From: JBFMAI01 sp040755725
GTDB lineage: Bacteria > Planctomycetota > Phycisphaerae > UBA1845 > Fen-1342
Length of the DNA: 64,000 bases
Assembly: GCA_040755725.1 (NCBI GenBank)
Contig: JBFMAI010000023.1
Coordinates: 62,001 to 126,000, forward strand
Direction: 5' to 3'
Shown here: piece by piece, positions 18,734-27,971 of the stretch
Layout: every line of letters begins with the position of its first letter
How positions within the stretch are numbered: position 1 is the stretch's first letter
The notes under the pieces: model-generated
Told to the model about the DNA's origin: nothing
What the model saw: the letters and a program-made list of their open reading frames with translations, nothing else
Database searches by the model: none
Made by a program: the position numbers and the translations under genes

Positions 18734-19621
18734 TCAACGTGACCCCTCCGCCCCCTCCGTCTTCCGGGCGGCGCCGCGACCGTCCCCCCAGGCCAGCAGG
18801 TGCTGGACCATCTCCAGGCGCGACATCACCTCGCGCATGTCCCGCGGCCGGCGATTCCGCGAGGCCTCGCAACACTCCAGGATCAGCTTCGACAGTGGCA
18901 CGGGTACACGCGGGTTGAGTTCGTGGGGCGGCTCGTTGCCGCGCTGCGATTCGAGGGTGATCCGCGTCGCCGTCGGCGGGGCCACGGTAATCAGCGTCTT
19001 GTACCACTTGCCCGTCAGCACCCAGTACATCGTCGCGCCCAGGTTGTACACGTCCGTCCGCTGGTCGATGGCTTGGCGGTGGACCTGTTCGGGGGCGATG
19101 TAGTCCGGCGTGCCCTGGACCCGCTCCTTGATGTGGCCCAGCGGGCAGCTCTGGCCGAAGTCGATGATCTTCACGCCGCCGTCGCGCGTCAGCAGGATGT
19201 TGTTCGGCTTGATGTCCGCGTGGGCGAAGCCATAGCCGTGCAGGGCGTGCAGGCCCTCGGCCACCTTCATGAAGATGGCCAGGACCGTATCCAGGTTGTC
19301 CGGGCACTCGTCCTCCAGCCGCTCGCCGTCCACGTGTTCCATGATCAGGACCACTTCGCGGGTCCGGAACCACCGCCGCACGCGAATGATGTCGTACGAG
19401 CGCCGCAGGTAGGGGTGGTCGAGGTCGCGTGTGACGACGTACTCGTTTTCAACCTGGGCGATGAAGCGCTCGTCGCCGGGCGCGTGGTAGACGACGTGCT
19501 TGATAGTGACCTGCCGCCCGTTGTGGAGGTCGCGGGCCAAGCTGATGACCGCGCCGGCGCCGCGGCCGATGCGGGCCAGCACTTCATACCCCGGCAGGAT
19601 GGGAATGGCACGCGTCGGCAT
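18734..19621 (-). CDS. Soluble Hanks-type Ser/Thr protein kinase
   Basis: The whole 295-residue protein is a kinase domain: glycine loop IGRGAGAV, Lys41 in VTIK, catalytic loop HADIKPNN (134-141), DFG at 154-156, APE as IAPEQ, and a TDVYNLG segment. The catalytic loop has Ala where most kinases have Arg (HRD), so activation-loop phosphorylation may not be needed. No transmembrane segment or sensor domain is present, unlike the TPR kinase at 49291. It sits 57 bases upstream of a metallophosphatase gene, forming a candidate kinase-phosphatase module. Confidence 0.92.
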   Translation of the reverse strand: MPTRAIPILPGYEVLARIGRGAGAVISLARDLHNGRQVTIKHVVYHAPGDERFIAQVENEYVVTRDLDHPYLRRSYDIIRVRRWFRTREVVLIMEHVDGERLEDECPDNLDTVLAIFMKVAEGLHALHGYGFAHADIKPNNILLTRDGGVKIIDFGQSCPLGHIKERVQGTPDYIAPEQVHRQAIDQRTDVYNLGATMYWVLTGKWYKTLITVAPPTATRITLESQRGNEPPHELNPRVPVPLSKLILECCEASRNRRPRDMREVMSRLEMVQHLLAWGDGRGAARKTEGAEGSR

Positions 19622-19715
19622 CAGGTCCCGCGGTCATCACGAAGACGGGCGGCGTTCGCCCCGTCGCGGGGACGACCAACCGCCCGTTGCAGATCCGTCC
19701 CTCGCGGCACCCCGT

Positions 19716-20243
19716 TCAACGCGGCGCGCTCGGAATAAAGCCCTTGAGTTCGAGGAATTCACGCAGATCAGCGGCCTGCCGGGCGGCCAACCCGCTGTCG
19801 GGGGCCGGCGCCTCCGCCAGCCGCACCGGAACCAGCCCGCGCCCGCTGGCCTCGCTCAACGTGCCGAGCACGCCTTGCAGCGTCTGCTTCTGCGCGTCGG
19901 CCAGGCGCTCGGCGGTGGGGGCCTCGTCCGCACCGATGACGACGACTTGCACGCGCGGGCCGCGCGGTTCCCACTGCGGACGCCCCGCCGGGTCAATCAG
20001 GCAAACGCTGTCATCCCCTTGCGGGTCGACGCCCAGCGCGGTCACGTCGCTCCACGTCGGCGCGTAGACGATGCGCACGTCCTCGATCCGTAGTCCGCGC
20101 TCGGCCATCAGCAGCGTGCCGCCCGACCAATCCCGCTTGGCCGGAACCAGGTGCTCTTCCAGCCACAGCAACATCAGCAGGCCGAGCGTCATGGAAACGA
20201 CCAGCGCGATGACGACGGAGGTGTTACGCTTGTCGGCAGTCAT
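19716..20243 (-). CDS. Single-pass membrane protein of unknown function
   Basis: The ATG at 20241-20243 opens a short cytoplasmic stretch and one membrane segment (VVIALVVSMTLGLLMLLWL, residues about 9-28). The remaining 145 residues are predicted to lie outside the cytoplasm. That part is mixed alpha/beta, with a strand VQVVVIGADE and a helical Gln/Ala-rich segment that could read as an N-acetylmuramoyl-amidase-like or hydrolase-like fold, but I see no catalytic motif. The 175-residue protein is not recognised. Confidence 0.65.
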   Translation of the reverse strand: MTADKRNTSVVIALVVSMTLGLLMLLWLEEHLVPAKRDWSGGTLLMAERGLRIEDVRIVYAPTWSDVTALGVDPQGDDSVCLIDPAGRPQWEPRGPRVQVVVIGADEAPTAERLADAQKQTLQGVLGTLSEASGRGLVPVRLAEAPAPDSGLAARQAADLREFLELKGFIPSAPR

Positions 20244-20717
20244 GAGCCTGTCCCTTGCTCCGACGTTCCGGCATCCTTGCCGGGGCGTACTTCTACCCCA
20301 TCCCGCGCGGCGCTGCAACCGCTTCGCCCAGGCAATTCTACGGCGACGCCAGGTGCGCCGCCCCCAGTATACTATCGGCGTGTTCTTGCGCGTTGTGAAC
20401 CTCACCGGTTCTTCCCCGCCGACCGCCTGATCGGACGTACCTCAAGTCGGTCAGGAGGGGGCTCAACGGCGCGCATCTTCCGAGCGATGCGGTCGGCACC
20501 CGCGAACTTCCAGGACCCCGACGCGACGCGGCTGAGCGGCAGTCGTTCAGGGGACAGGAACGTCCGCCTCCGGGATCGAGCTTTCCCCGTCCCAGTACCG
20601 GCGCTCCGCTGCCGGCGACGGCCGCCAAACCGGCATTCGTTGGCCGACTCGACTTCACCTGGCCGGCGCGACGGCTCCGGCGTGCTGCTCCGGCCGGGGT
20701 CGGGGGCCCATGAACCC
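20244..20717. other. Intergenic region between divergent genes with one bidirectional -10-like palindrome
   Basis: The stretch carries no plausible gene. The only clear signal is the palindrome AGTATACT (20366-20373), which gives a TATACT box on both strands and could serve the membrane protein gene at 20243 on the minus strand. The remainder, 20406 to 20717, shows nothing I can name. Confidence 0.4.
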
Positions 20718-20726
20718 TGCTATACT
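20718..20726 (+). promoter_or_regulatory. Extended -10 promoter candidate upstream of miaB
   Basis: TGCTATACT matches the extended -10 form TGnTATAAT with one mismatch. Start of transcription would be near 20733, leaving a leader of about 107 bases before the miaB ATG. Extended -10 promoters need little from the -35 box, and none is visible. Confidence 0.5.
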
Positions 20727-20839
20727 ATGGCCGACCGGACGCAGCCGAGCCGGCCGGCGCGCCGCCCGGGCGTCGCACCTCGGGGTGGGCAGGCAAGGCC
20801 CCGGCGGAGTGTGTCCGGCGCGTAAGTTATTTCAAAATA

Positions 20840-22402
20840 ATGAGCTACAACGCCTCCCAGTACCGGGCTGACACGTACTTCCTCGAGACCTTCGGCTGTC
20901 AGATGAACGTCCTGGACAGCCAGCTCGTGGAGGGCCAGCTACGCGATCTCGGTCTGCGCCGCGTCGCCATGATCGCCCAGGCTGACGTGATCCTGTTTAA
21001 CACTTGCAGCGTCCGCCAGCACGCCGAGGACAAGGTCCTCTCGCGGCTGGGGCGGCTCAAGCACCTCAAGCGGCGGCGGCCAGCGATCGTCATCGGGGTA
21101 ATCGGCTGCATGGCCGAGCGACAACGTGAGGAGCTGCTCACTTCGGTCCCGCACTTAGACCTCATCTGCGGCCCGGGGGAGCTGCACCGCCTGCCAACCC
21201 TCCTAACCGAGGTCTGGACACAGCGTCGGCAGGTGGCCGCCCTGGCGGAGTCCAAGTCCCGACGCACGGACGTTCTGGGCCGCGCCGCCGAGCCTGATCC
21301 CCTGGAAGCCTTGGAGCAACGCCGATTCGGCCCGTCCGACGGCGACACCTGCGCGCCGGTGTCCAGCAGCGAGCCGCCCCACGTCCGGGGTCGGGCAGCG
21401 GCTCCGGCCGCCGACGTGCTCCAGTCCTACGTCCGCGTGCAGCGCGGGTGCGACAAGTTCTGCACGTACTGCGTCGTGCCGTTCGTGCGCGGGCCGGAGC
21501 GCAGCCGGCCGCCGACGGCCATCGTGGAGGAGTGTCGGCGGCTAACGGAGCACGGGTGCCGCGAAGTCACGCTGCTGGGGCAGACGGTCAACTCGTATGT
21601 CCACCCCGAGGACCGCCGCGCGGTTCGCTTCGCCGAACTGCTGGAGCGCGTTCACGCGATTGAAGCCCTGGACCGCATCCGTTTCGTGACCAGCTACCCG
21701 GCGGACTGGGACGAGGACATCTTCCGCGTCCTGCGCGACTACCCGCGCGTTTGCCCCTACCTGCACCTGCCGGCACAGAGCGGTTCCGACCGCATCCTGA
21801 AGGCCATGAAACGCGGCTACACGGCGGCCGAGTATCTCCGCATCATTGACCTGGCGCGCCGTTACGTCCCCAACATCGGCCTGGCCGGCGACTTCATCGT
21901 GGGTTTCTGCGGCGAAACGGAGGCGGACCACCAGGCGACGATCGACCTGATTCGTCGCGTGGAGTACCAGGGGTTGTTCATCTTCAAGTACTCGCCGCGG
22001 CCGGGGACCGCCGCCGAGCGGAGCCAGGCCGACGATGTGCCGACGGAGGTCAAGGCCCAGCGCAACAACGAATTGCTGGCGATTCAGGCCGAGATTGGGC
22101 TGCGCCACCGACAGCGGTTCGTCGGCGAAACGGTGGAGGTGCTCGTCGAGGGCCCCAGCAAGACCGAGCGCGCGGAGACGGCCGACCAGCCGGCCCGCCC
22201 GGCGGACGCGCCGGCGCCCGTCGCCCGCCAGCTCACCGGCCGGACGCCGGCGGGCCTCATCACCGTGCTCGACGGGACGGCGGACTTGATCGGGTCGATT
22301 GTCCGCGTGCACGTGGAGAAGGCCTCTGCCCTGACGCTCTTCGGACGAGTAGAGGCGGTCCCCCTTGCCGGCGGGACGCCAAGGCTCCCCTTTGCATCGT
22401 GA
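20840..22402 (+). CDS. miaB: tRNA-2-methylthio-N6-dimethylallyladenosine synthase MiaB
   Basis: MiaB is a radical-SAM enzyme that adds a methylthio group to A37 of tRNA. The N-terminal MTTase domain has its three cluster cysteines in TFGCQMN, NTCSVR and IGCMAE. The radical-SAM cysteines are Cys204, Cys208 and Cys211 in RGCDKFCTYC. A TRAM-like segment closes the protein (FVGETVEVLVEG). At 520 residues it is longer than usual because of a 50-residue insertion rich in charged residues between the first two domains and a Pro/Ala stretch inside the TRAM region. The ATG has no Shine-Dalgarno sequence; TTATTTCAAAATA precedes it. miaA is not in the window. Confidence 0.95.
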   Translation: MSYNASQYRADTYFLETFGCQMNVLDSQLVEGQLRDLGLRRVAMIAQADVILFNTCSVRQHAEDKVLSRLGRLKHLKRRRPAIVIGVIGCMAERQREELLTSVPHLDLICGPGELHRLPTLLTEVWTQRRQVAALAESKSRRTDVLGRAAEPDPLEALEQRRFGPSDGDTCAPVSSSEPPHVRGRAAAPAADVLQSYVRVQRGCDKFCTYCVVPFVRGPERSRPPTAIVEECRRLTEHGCREVTLLGQTVNSYVHPEDRRAVRFAELLERVHAIEALDRIRFVTSYPADWDEDIFRVLRDYPRVCPYLHLPAQSGSDRILKAMKRGYTAAEYLRIIDLARRYVPNIGLAGDFIVGFCGETEADHQATIDLIRRVEYQGLFIFKYSPRPGTAAERSQADDVPTEVKAQRNNELLAIQAEIGLRHRQRFVGETVEVLVEGPSKTERAETADQPARPADAPAPVARQLTGRTPAGLITVLDGTADLIGSIVRVHVEKASALTLFGRVEAVPLAGGTPRLPFAS

Positions 22403-22950
22403 ACGACGCTCTGCCAACCCGTTGCCCGGTCTGCGGCGGGGAGTTGCCGGTGCAACCGCTGCCGAATGCGTGTGCCGATTGCGGCTTCGCGTATGACGCG
22501 GAGACCCGCGTGTGGCGGGCCCGTGAGACGTGGGCCCGACTCGGTTTGGTGTACGCGCTGGTCGGGCTGGCCCTGGGGCTGTTCGTCGCGGTGACCCAGC
22601 GCATCGCCTTCGGGCAATCCCTGTCCCCAACTCTGCCCCTGGTAGGCGCGCTGGTGGCCCCGGCCGTCGGGCTGCTTCTGCGACGCATCGTCGGCGGCCG
22701 CATTTCCGACCGATTCGTCGCCCTCACCCCCTCCGGTATCCTGGTCGGAATCCGTCTGCGACCGATCCTCATTCCCTGGGACGACTTTGCTCAACTCAGC
22801 GAGCGGCGCGGCGTCCCGCGGATTCGCCGCCGGGAGTCCGGCGAGCTGGTGGCCATCGACGACATCTTCGCCGATGCCGAGTCGCTGGCGGCGTTTCGGG
22901 CCGCGGTGATCGCGACCGCCCGGCGAAAACGCCGGCTGCCGGCCCAATAA
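22399..22950 (+). CDS. Zinc-ribbon membrane protein of unknown function
   Basis: The GTG start overlaps the miaB stop by four bases, which suggests translational coupling. Four cysteines (Cys9, Cys12, Cys25, Cys28) form a treble-clef zinc ribbon. Two membrane helices follow at about residues 47-66 and 77-95. The C-terminal 85 residues are soluble and contain a PH-like pattern of strands (RFVALTPSGILVGIR, LIPWDDFAQL). Proteins of this layout are common and uncharacterised. Coupling to miaB does not in itself imply a role in tRNA modification. Confidence 0.75.
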   Translation: MNDALPTRCPVCGGELPVQPLPNACADCGFAYDAETRVWRARETWARLGLVYALVGLALGLFVAVTQRIAFGQSLSPTLPLVGALVAPAVGLLLRRIVGGRISDRFVALTPSGILVGIRLRPILIPWDDFAQLSERRGVPRIRRRESGELVAIDDIFADAESLAAFRAAVIATARRKRRLPAQ

Positions 22951-23035
22951 CCCGCCCACACCTGCGTCTTCTTCGGCAGGCGGGCGTGCGTACCGCCAGG
23001 ACCTCGTAGTCTGTCCACCAACGAAGGAGAGCCCG

Positions 23036-24511
23036 ATGCGAACACGATTGACACCATGCCGTGGGAGGGCGAGCCTCCCGGCGAGCCGCGGATTGCTGGT
23101 GACCGTCGCCTTGCTCGTGGGTCTGGTCCCAAGCCTGTATGCACAGGACGACTGCGACCCCCTCGCCGCCTTGGAAGAGCTCCTGATGCTTGATGAGAGC
23201 GGGCTGGGCGAGGCATTCCTCGACTTCGACCCGCCACCACCGCCGTTGCGAACCATCGCCAAGGGGGACCAGAGCCGCTGGCAGCACGACAACCCGGACT
23301 TCGCCGGGGCCACGTTTGTGATCGGCGACCTGCACGCCTGGGGGGCTTTCTGGGAGCGGCATGCCGCACCAAACGTCCCGCCGCCACCCATCGACTTCCG
23401 CCGCGACGTCGTGCTGGTCGCGCTCCAGGGCGTGCAGCCGACGGGGCGTGGACCGAACATCTCGCTGGTTGAGGTTCACCCCGCCGGCCCCATCGTCGAG
23501 ATCGTGGCCATCGACGACCCGCGACCCGGACCGGCCCCCGTGGTCAGCAATCCCTTCCACATTGTGGCGGTCGAGCGGGGGGCCCTGCCGCCCGAGCGGT
23601 CCATCAACTTCCTGCGCCTGCGGCCTTTGGCCGAAACCGGCATCGTCACCGGGCACGTCCTGGCGTCCCCGCCTCAGGGGCAGCCAGAGCCGCTTCCCGG
23701 GGCCCACGTCATGCTCGTCCGCCAGGGAGCTGAACCACGGCACGCGGTCAGCGGTCTCGACGGCAGCTACTTCTTCGTGAACATCGAGCCCGGCGAGTAC
23801 CTTCTGCGGGCCGAGGCCCCCGGTTTCGCGGTCCTGGAACAGCCCATCGTCGTGCCCCCCAACGCGCGGGTGGACCGCGAATTGCCGCTACTGCCGCTGC
23901 CGCCGGGACGCATCGCGGGGCGTGTCCTCGGCGTCGAGCCGCCTCAGACCCCGTTCCCCCTGCCCGACGCGCTCGTCCAGCTCTTCCGACACGAGTTCGA
24001 GGTGGACCGCCGACGGACCGGCCCCGAAGGGGAGTTTGTCTTCGAGCGAGTTCTCCCCGGTCCGTACCGCCTAGTGGCGTCCCACGAGGGGTTCGAGCCG
24101 CAGGAGTGTCTGCTGGTGGTCGAGCCCAACGGCGTTGTACAGCACGTCTTCGTGCTGCGGCCGGCCCCGCCGCCCGGGGCCTTTGAGGGATTCGTGCTGG
24201 GCCTGTTGCCCGGTGGACGCAAGGTGCCGCTGCCGGACGCCCTGGTGCGACTGATGGGGCCGCCGGGAGAGGTGGCCCGTGCCCCCACCGACCCGCGCGG
24301 TCACTTCGAGATGCCGGAGGTGCCCCCGGGGCGGTTCCTGGCCATCGCGGAGAAGGAAGGGTGGCGTCCGGGCGAAGCGGGCGTCGAGATTCAGTCCGGC
24401 CAGGTGACGCGGCATACGTTCGTGCTGCGTCGGCCGGTGGATCCCGGCGCGGCCGCCACTGAGGAGGGGACTGAGCTGGAAGCCGGCGCCGCCAACCGGC
24501 CGCAGTTCTGA
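23036..24511 (+). CDS. Secreted protein with three carboxypeptidase-regulatory-like domains and a repeat-derived signal peptide
   Basis: AAGGAG lies 7 bases before the ATG, so this start is firm. The first 20 residues, MRTRLTPCRGRASLPASRG, include the translation of the 29-bp core of dispersed repeat family 1 (23063-23091). They are followed by a hydrophobic core and cleavage near SLYAQDD. After an N-terminal part of about 180 residues come three beta-sandwich domains (about 203-282, 283-375 and 376-470), each with a 'PLPDALV.L' or 'PLPGAHVML' strand, a 'G.F.F..V.PG.Y.L.A' strand and an alternation typical of carboxypeptidase regulatory domains. It is probably a cell-surface or periplasmic protein. 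No enzymatic site is visible. Confidence 0.82.
   Translation: MRTRLTPCRGRASLPASRGLLVTVALLVGLVPSLYAQDDCDPLAALEELLMLDESGLGEAFLDFDPPPPPLRTIAKGDQSRWQHDNPDFAGATFVIGDLHAWGAFWERHAAPNVPPPPIDFRRDVVLVALQGVQPTGRGPNISLVEVHPAGPIVEIVAIDDPRPGPAPVVSNPFHIVAVERGALPPERSINFLRLRPLAETGIVTGHVLASPPQGQPEPLPGAHVMLVRQGAEPRHAVSGLDGSYFFVNIEPGEYLLRAEAPGFAVLEQPIVVPPNARVDRELPLLPLPPGRIAGRVLGVEPPQTPFPLPDALVQLFRHEFEVDRRRTGPEGEFVFERVLPGPYRLVASHEGFEPQECLLVVEPNGVVQHVFVLRPAPPPGAFEGFVLGLLPGGRKVPLPDALVRLMGPPGEVARAPTDPRGHFEMPEVPPGRFLAIAEKEGWRPGEAGVEIQSGQVTRHTFVLRRPVDPGAAATEEGTELEAGAANRPQF
23063..23091 (+). repeat. Palindromic dispersed repeat, family 1, copy 3 (left arm only, inside a coding sequence)
   Basis: The 29 bases match the left core of the other copies without change: GGGAGGGCGAGCCTCCCGGC followed by GAGCCGCGG. 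The bases just upstream (ATTGACACCATG) resemble the left terminus ATTCAGAACCATG of the 52663 copy, so the insertion may extend back to about 23046. It is read in frame as GRASLPASRG within a signal peptide. Confidence 0.8.
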
Positions 24512-24589
24512 CAAACAGCGCAGCGGTTGTTCACCCGGCGTCAAGCGGGTTACGATCGCGGCCAAGATGGCCGCGCCCCAGGACGCCCA

Positions 24590-24666
24590 CGGGGAGAGCA
24601 AGCCTCCCGGCGAGCCGTGGCTCGGCAGGCCGGCAGCGTCGCCGCAGGAGACAGCCTCGCCCGCCC

Positions 24667-24691
<25 letters not shown>
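24590..24691 (+). repeat. Palindromic dispersed repeat, family 1, copy 4
   Basis: The element runs from GGGGAGAGCAAGCCTCCCGG through CTCGCCCGCCCATGTCGCAC to CCGTGAACACCCACC. Its right end overlaps the annotated start of the ABC ATPase gene: the ATG at 24667 and the codons for MSHDREHP are repeat sequence, as the matching right ends at 52663 and 55235 show. Confidence 0.8.
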
Positions 24692-25489
<798 letters not shown>

Positions 25490-25503
<14 letters not shown>

Positions 25504-26056
25504 CTTCCTTGGACTTCTCGGCGACGAGAGCGTCGATCTTCTGGCAGTAGTTGTCGGTCAGCTTCTGCGTCTCGGCCTCGCCGGTCTCGACCTCGTCCTC
25601 GGTCATCGTCTTGGCCTTCTTCTCGGCCTCCATCGCCTTGTTGGCGTCGCGGCGGGCATTGCGCACGCTGACCTTCTGCTGCTCGCCCAGCTCGCGAATG
25701 CGGGCGACGAGTTTCTGACGGCGCTCGGTGGAAAGCGGCGGCACGGGCAGCCGGATCATCTTGCCGTCGCTCTGCGGGTTGATGCCGATCTCGCTCTTCT
25801 CGATAGCGCGTTGAATGTCCTTGAGCGTGCTGGGATCGAACGGCTTGATGACGATGACGTTCCCCTCGGCCACGGCCAGATTCGCCAGCTCCCGCAGCGT
25901 CATCGTCGAGCCGTACGACTCGACGTCCACGCGGAGCGTCTCCACGAGCCCCGTCGACGCCCGGCCGGTGCGGACCGCCCGGAGTTCCTGCTTCAGGAAC
26001 TCGACCGCCTTGTCCATTTCCTCTTCCGTTTGGAGCAGTATGTCATCCAGGGGCAT
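25490..26056 (-). CDS. frr: Ribosome recycling factor
   Basis: The 188-residue protein has the full RRF pattern: FLKQELRAVRTGRAS at the N-terminus, the hinge and PFDPSTLKDIQRAI, the VPPLSTERRQKL segment, VRNARRDANK, and a helical C-terminus. It separates ribosomal subunits after termination together with EF-G. AGGAGG lies 8 bases before the ATG. Its 3' end overlaps that of the convergent ABC ATPase gene by 14 bases. pyrH, tsf and rpsB, frequent neighbours elsewhere, are absent. Confidence 0.97.
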
Positions 26057-26223
26057 CGGGGGGCCTCCTGCCGTCCACGAAGCGGAACACGGCGACGCTC
26101 GGCAGAATAGCCTTCCGGCCGCCCCCCCTCAAGGTGCTCGCCACCACGCCGCCCGGGGCCTGGCCCGAAGCGGTCACTGTGGCGGAGGAGCAACACCCGT
26201 TGCGCGAAAACCTCGACCCTTAC

Positions 26224-26251
26224 GAAACCGGCAATGGCCCGGTGCCGATAG
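26224..26251 (+). promoter_or_regulatory. Candidate sigma-28 (FliA)-type promoter upstream of the epimerase-like gene
   Basis: GCCGATAG (26244-26251) matches 7 of 8 bases of the sigma-28 -10 element GCCGATAA. GAAA (26224-26227) lies 16 bases upstream, one more than the usual 15, and matches 3 of 4 bases of the TAAA -35 core. Start would be near 26258, with a 79-base leader to the GTG at 26337. Confidence 0.3.
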
Positions 26252-26336
26252 AACTTGGAGACAGGACATCCGCGATTACCGCAGCGGGCAGGCCGGCAAC
26301 CCGCGCCGTGCCCCCGGTTTGGATGGAGGTCGGACT

Positions 26337-27290
26337 GTGCAGACGGTCTTGATCACCGGTGCCGAAGGGTTCGTAGGTGCGCACCTTCTGCCTTACTTTC
26401 GTCAAAAGGGATATGAGGTCGTCGCGGGCGTCCGCAACCGCGCACGGAAGCTGATCCACGAGCGCCAGGGGTTTTACGCCCTCGTCTGCGACGTGACCGA
26501 CGCCATCAATGTGGCGCGCGTGGTCGCCAGCGTCCGGCCCGAAGGCGTCGTGCATCTGGCGGGAATGGCCCGGCCCGCTGACGCCGCCGATGACCCGCTC
26601 CTCGCCTACCAGTCCATCGTGACGGCGTGGGCCAACGTGCTCGACGCGGTGCGCCGGACCGTGCCGCGAGCGCGGGTGCTGCTCGTGAGTGCGGCGGACG
26701 TCTATGGTCCGGCCGGCGAGGAACCGTTGCGCGAGACGGCACCGCCCCGACCGGCGACCACGTTTGGCTCGTTCAAGCACGCCGCGGAAACCGTCGCCGC
26801 CACCTTCTTCCGGGACTACCACCTGAACCTCACGGTGGCCCGACCGTTCGCGTACACCGGCGTGGGCCAGCCCGCGGGCTTCTACTTCGGCGCGGTGGCG
26901 CGGCAATTGGCCGAGGGCGAGCCGAACGGCGGCCCCCCCGAACTCTGGCTGCCGGACCTCGACGGCCGGCGGGATGTGCTGCACGTGCAGGATGTCGTGA
27001 CGGCCTACCAGCGGTTGTTGGAAGACGGCCGGCCCAACGAAGTCTACAACGTCTGCTCCGGGCACGCCGTCGCCAATCGCGAGCTCGTCATGAGCATGGC
27101 CACGGAATGCGGGCGCTCCGTCGAGCTGCGCGAGCTGCCGGCCCAGGCCGCCAAGGCACGCTGGGCGTCGGTCATCGGTGACAATACGAAGCTGCGCGAG
27201 GAGTTGGGATGGACCCCTCAGCGGACGGCCGCCCAAGCCGTCCGCGAGCTGATGGCCGGGATGCGGGTCCGTGCGGAGTCAACCGCGTGA
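26337..27290 (+). CDS. NAD-dependent epimerase/dehydratase (extended SDR) with Phe at the catalytic Tyr position
   Basis: The GTG start has GGAGG (26325-26329) 7 bases upstream. The 317-residue protein opens with the Rossmann motif GAEGFVGAH, has LAGMARP, LLVSAADVYGP and the C-terminal RPFAY and GRRDVLHVQDVV segments of GDP-mannose-dehydratase-like or UDP-glucose-epimerase-like enzymes. The catalytic YxxxK motif reads FGSFK (Phe143, Lys147); the Ser118 region is intact. The loss of the Tyr hydroxyl suggests a changed or lost proton-transfer step. The gene lies just upstream of RHS debris and the flagellin genes, so a role in flagellin glycan supply is possible but unproven. Confidence 0.85.
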   Translation: MQTVLITGAEGFVGAHLLPYFRQKGYEVVAGVRNRARKLIHERQGFYALVCDVTDAINVARVVASVRPEGVVHLAGMARPADAADDPLLAYQSIVTAWANVLDAVRRTVPRARVLLVSAADVYGPAGEEPLRETAPPRPATTFGSFKHAAETVAATFFRDYHLNLTVARPFAYTGVGQPAGFYFGAVARQLAEGEPNGGPPELWLPDLDGRRDVLHVQDVVTAYQRLLEDGRPNEVYNVCSGHAVANRELVMSMATECGRSVELRELPAQAAKARWASVIGDNTKLREELGWTPQRTAAQAVRELMAGMRVRAESTA

Positions 27291-27304
27291 TCGCCGACGG
27301 GACG

Positions 27305-27674
27305 GGGGGGACGCCGGCCCATGACGCGACTCCGCCGGACCCGCCACCCGCCCTGGCCGACCGGCGTCACCGGGTCGCCGAAGGTGGTGCAGGCCACGCG
27401 ACTCAGGACCGTCGCCGAGGTGTCCGTCGTCATCATCGTCGAGCGGGTCAGGTCGCCGTGCAGGAACATCGGCTCGCCAATCACCGGCTGAGAGCCGGTG
27501 CCCCACGTCACGGTTTGTTGCGCATGCACGCCAAAACCCGCCAGATACCGCATCTGCTCCTCGATCACCGGCGGACTGCCGCTCTCGATAGTGTAATCCA
27601 CGTACGGCTGCGGGCCAAGATAATCCGTCCAGGTCGAATCGCCCGGCGTGAACACCGGCGGCTCGGTCGGCTAC
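27305..27674 (-). pseudogene. RHS-repeat protein remnant
   Basis: The minus-strand frame reads FTPGDSTWTDYLGP, IEEQMRYLAGFGVHAQQTVT, GEPMFLHGDLTRSTMMTTD and TTFGDPVTP. These are typical of the segment before the RHS core that mentions the output object and its neighbours. The frame is closed by a TAG upstream (about 27675) and degenerates after GGWRVRR. There is no start and no remaining core, so it is gene debris like that at 13096-13782. Confidence 0.65.
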
Positions 27675-27835
27675 TAGGTGATGTTCCGGTGGCGGGCCCT
27701 GCTTCCTGACGGTTGCAGCTCGGATCGGCGGGCGGAACGCCCGTACTCCCCACGGCCGGTGCGGCGTCGGATCGGGCGGGTCGGCGGCATGTCCGCGGCC
27801 TTGGGCAGACATGCTCTGTTCATGGGTCGTCGCGT

Positions 27836-27853
27836 GGCCGCGAAGACGCGGCC
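27836..27853 (-). terminator. GC-rich hairpin downstream of flagellin B
   Basis: GGCCGCG and CGCGGCC form a perfect 7-bp stem around the tetraloop AAGA. It lies 119 bases beyond the stop codon of the last flagellar gene. It lacks a U-tract, so it is either a Rho-assisted stop or an mRNA-end stabiliser. Confidence 0.3.
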
Positions 27854-27971
27854 ATGCCCCCTGCCGCACTCCCGCCCCGGCGGGCAGGCTCCGGTCCGGC
27901 GCTACGGAGGCAAGGTGCGCGAGTGTTGGCACTCGGCCCCGCACGGGCGCGCGGGGTACGGAGGGACGGGT

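Noticed and set aside
27923..27945. Sigma-54-like sequence TTGGCACTCGGCCCCGCA near the flagellin B end
   Set aside because: The GG to GC spacing is 11 rather than 10, it points into RHS debris and no gene starts downstream on that strand.
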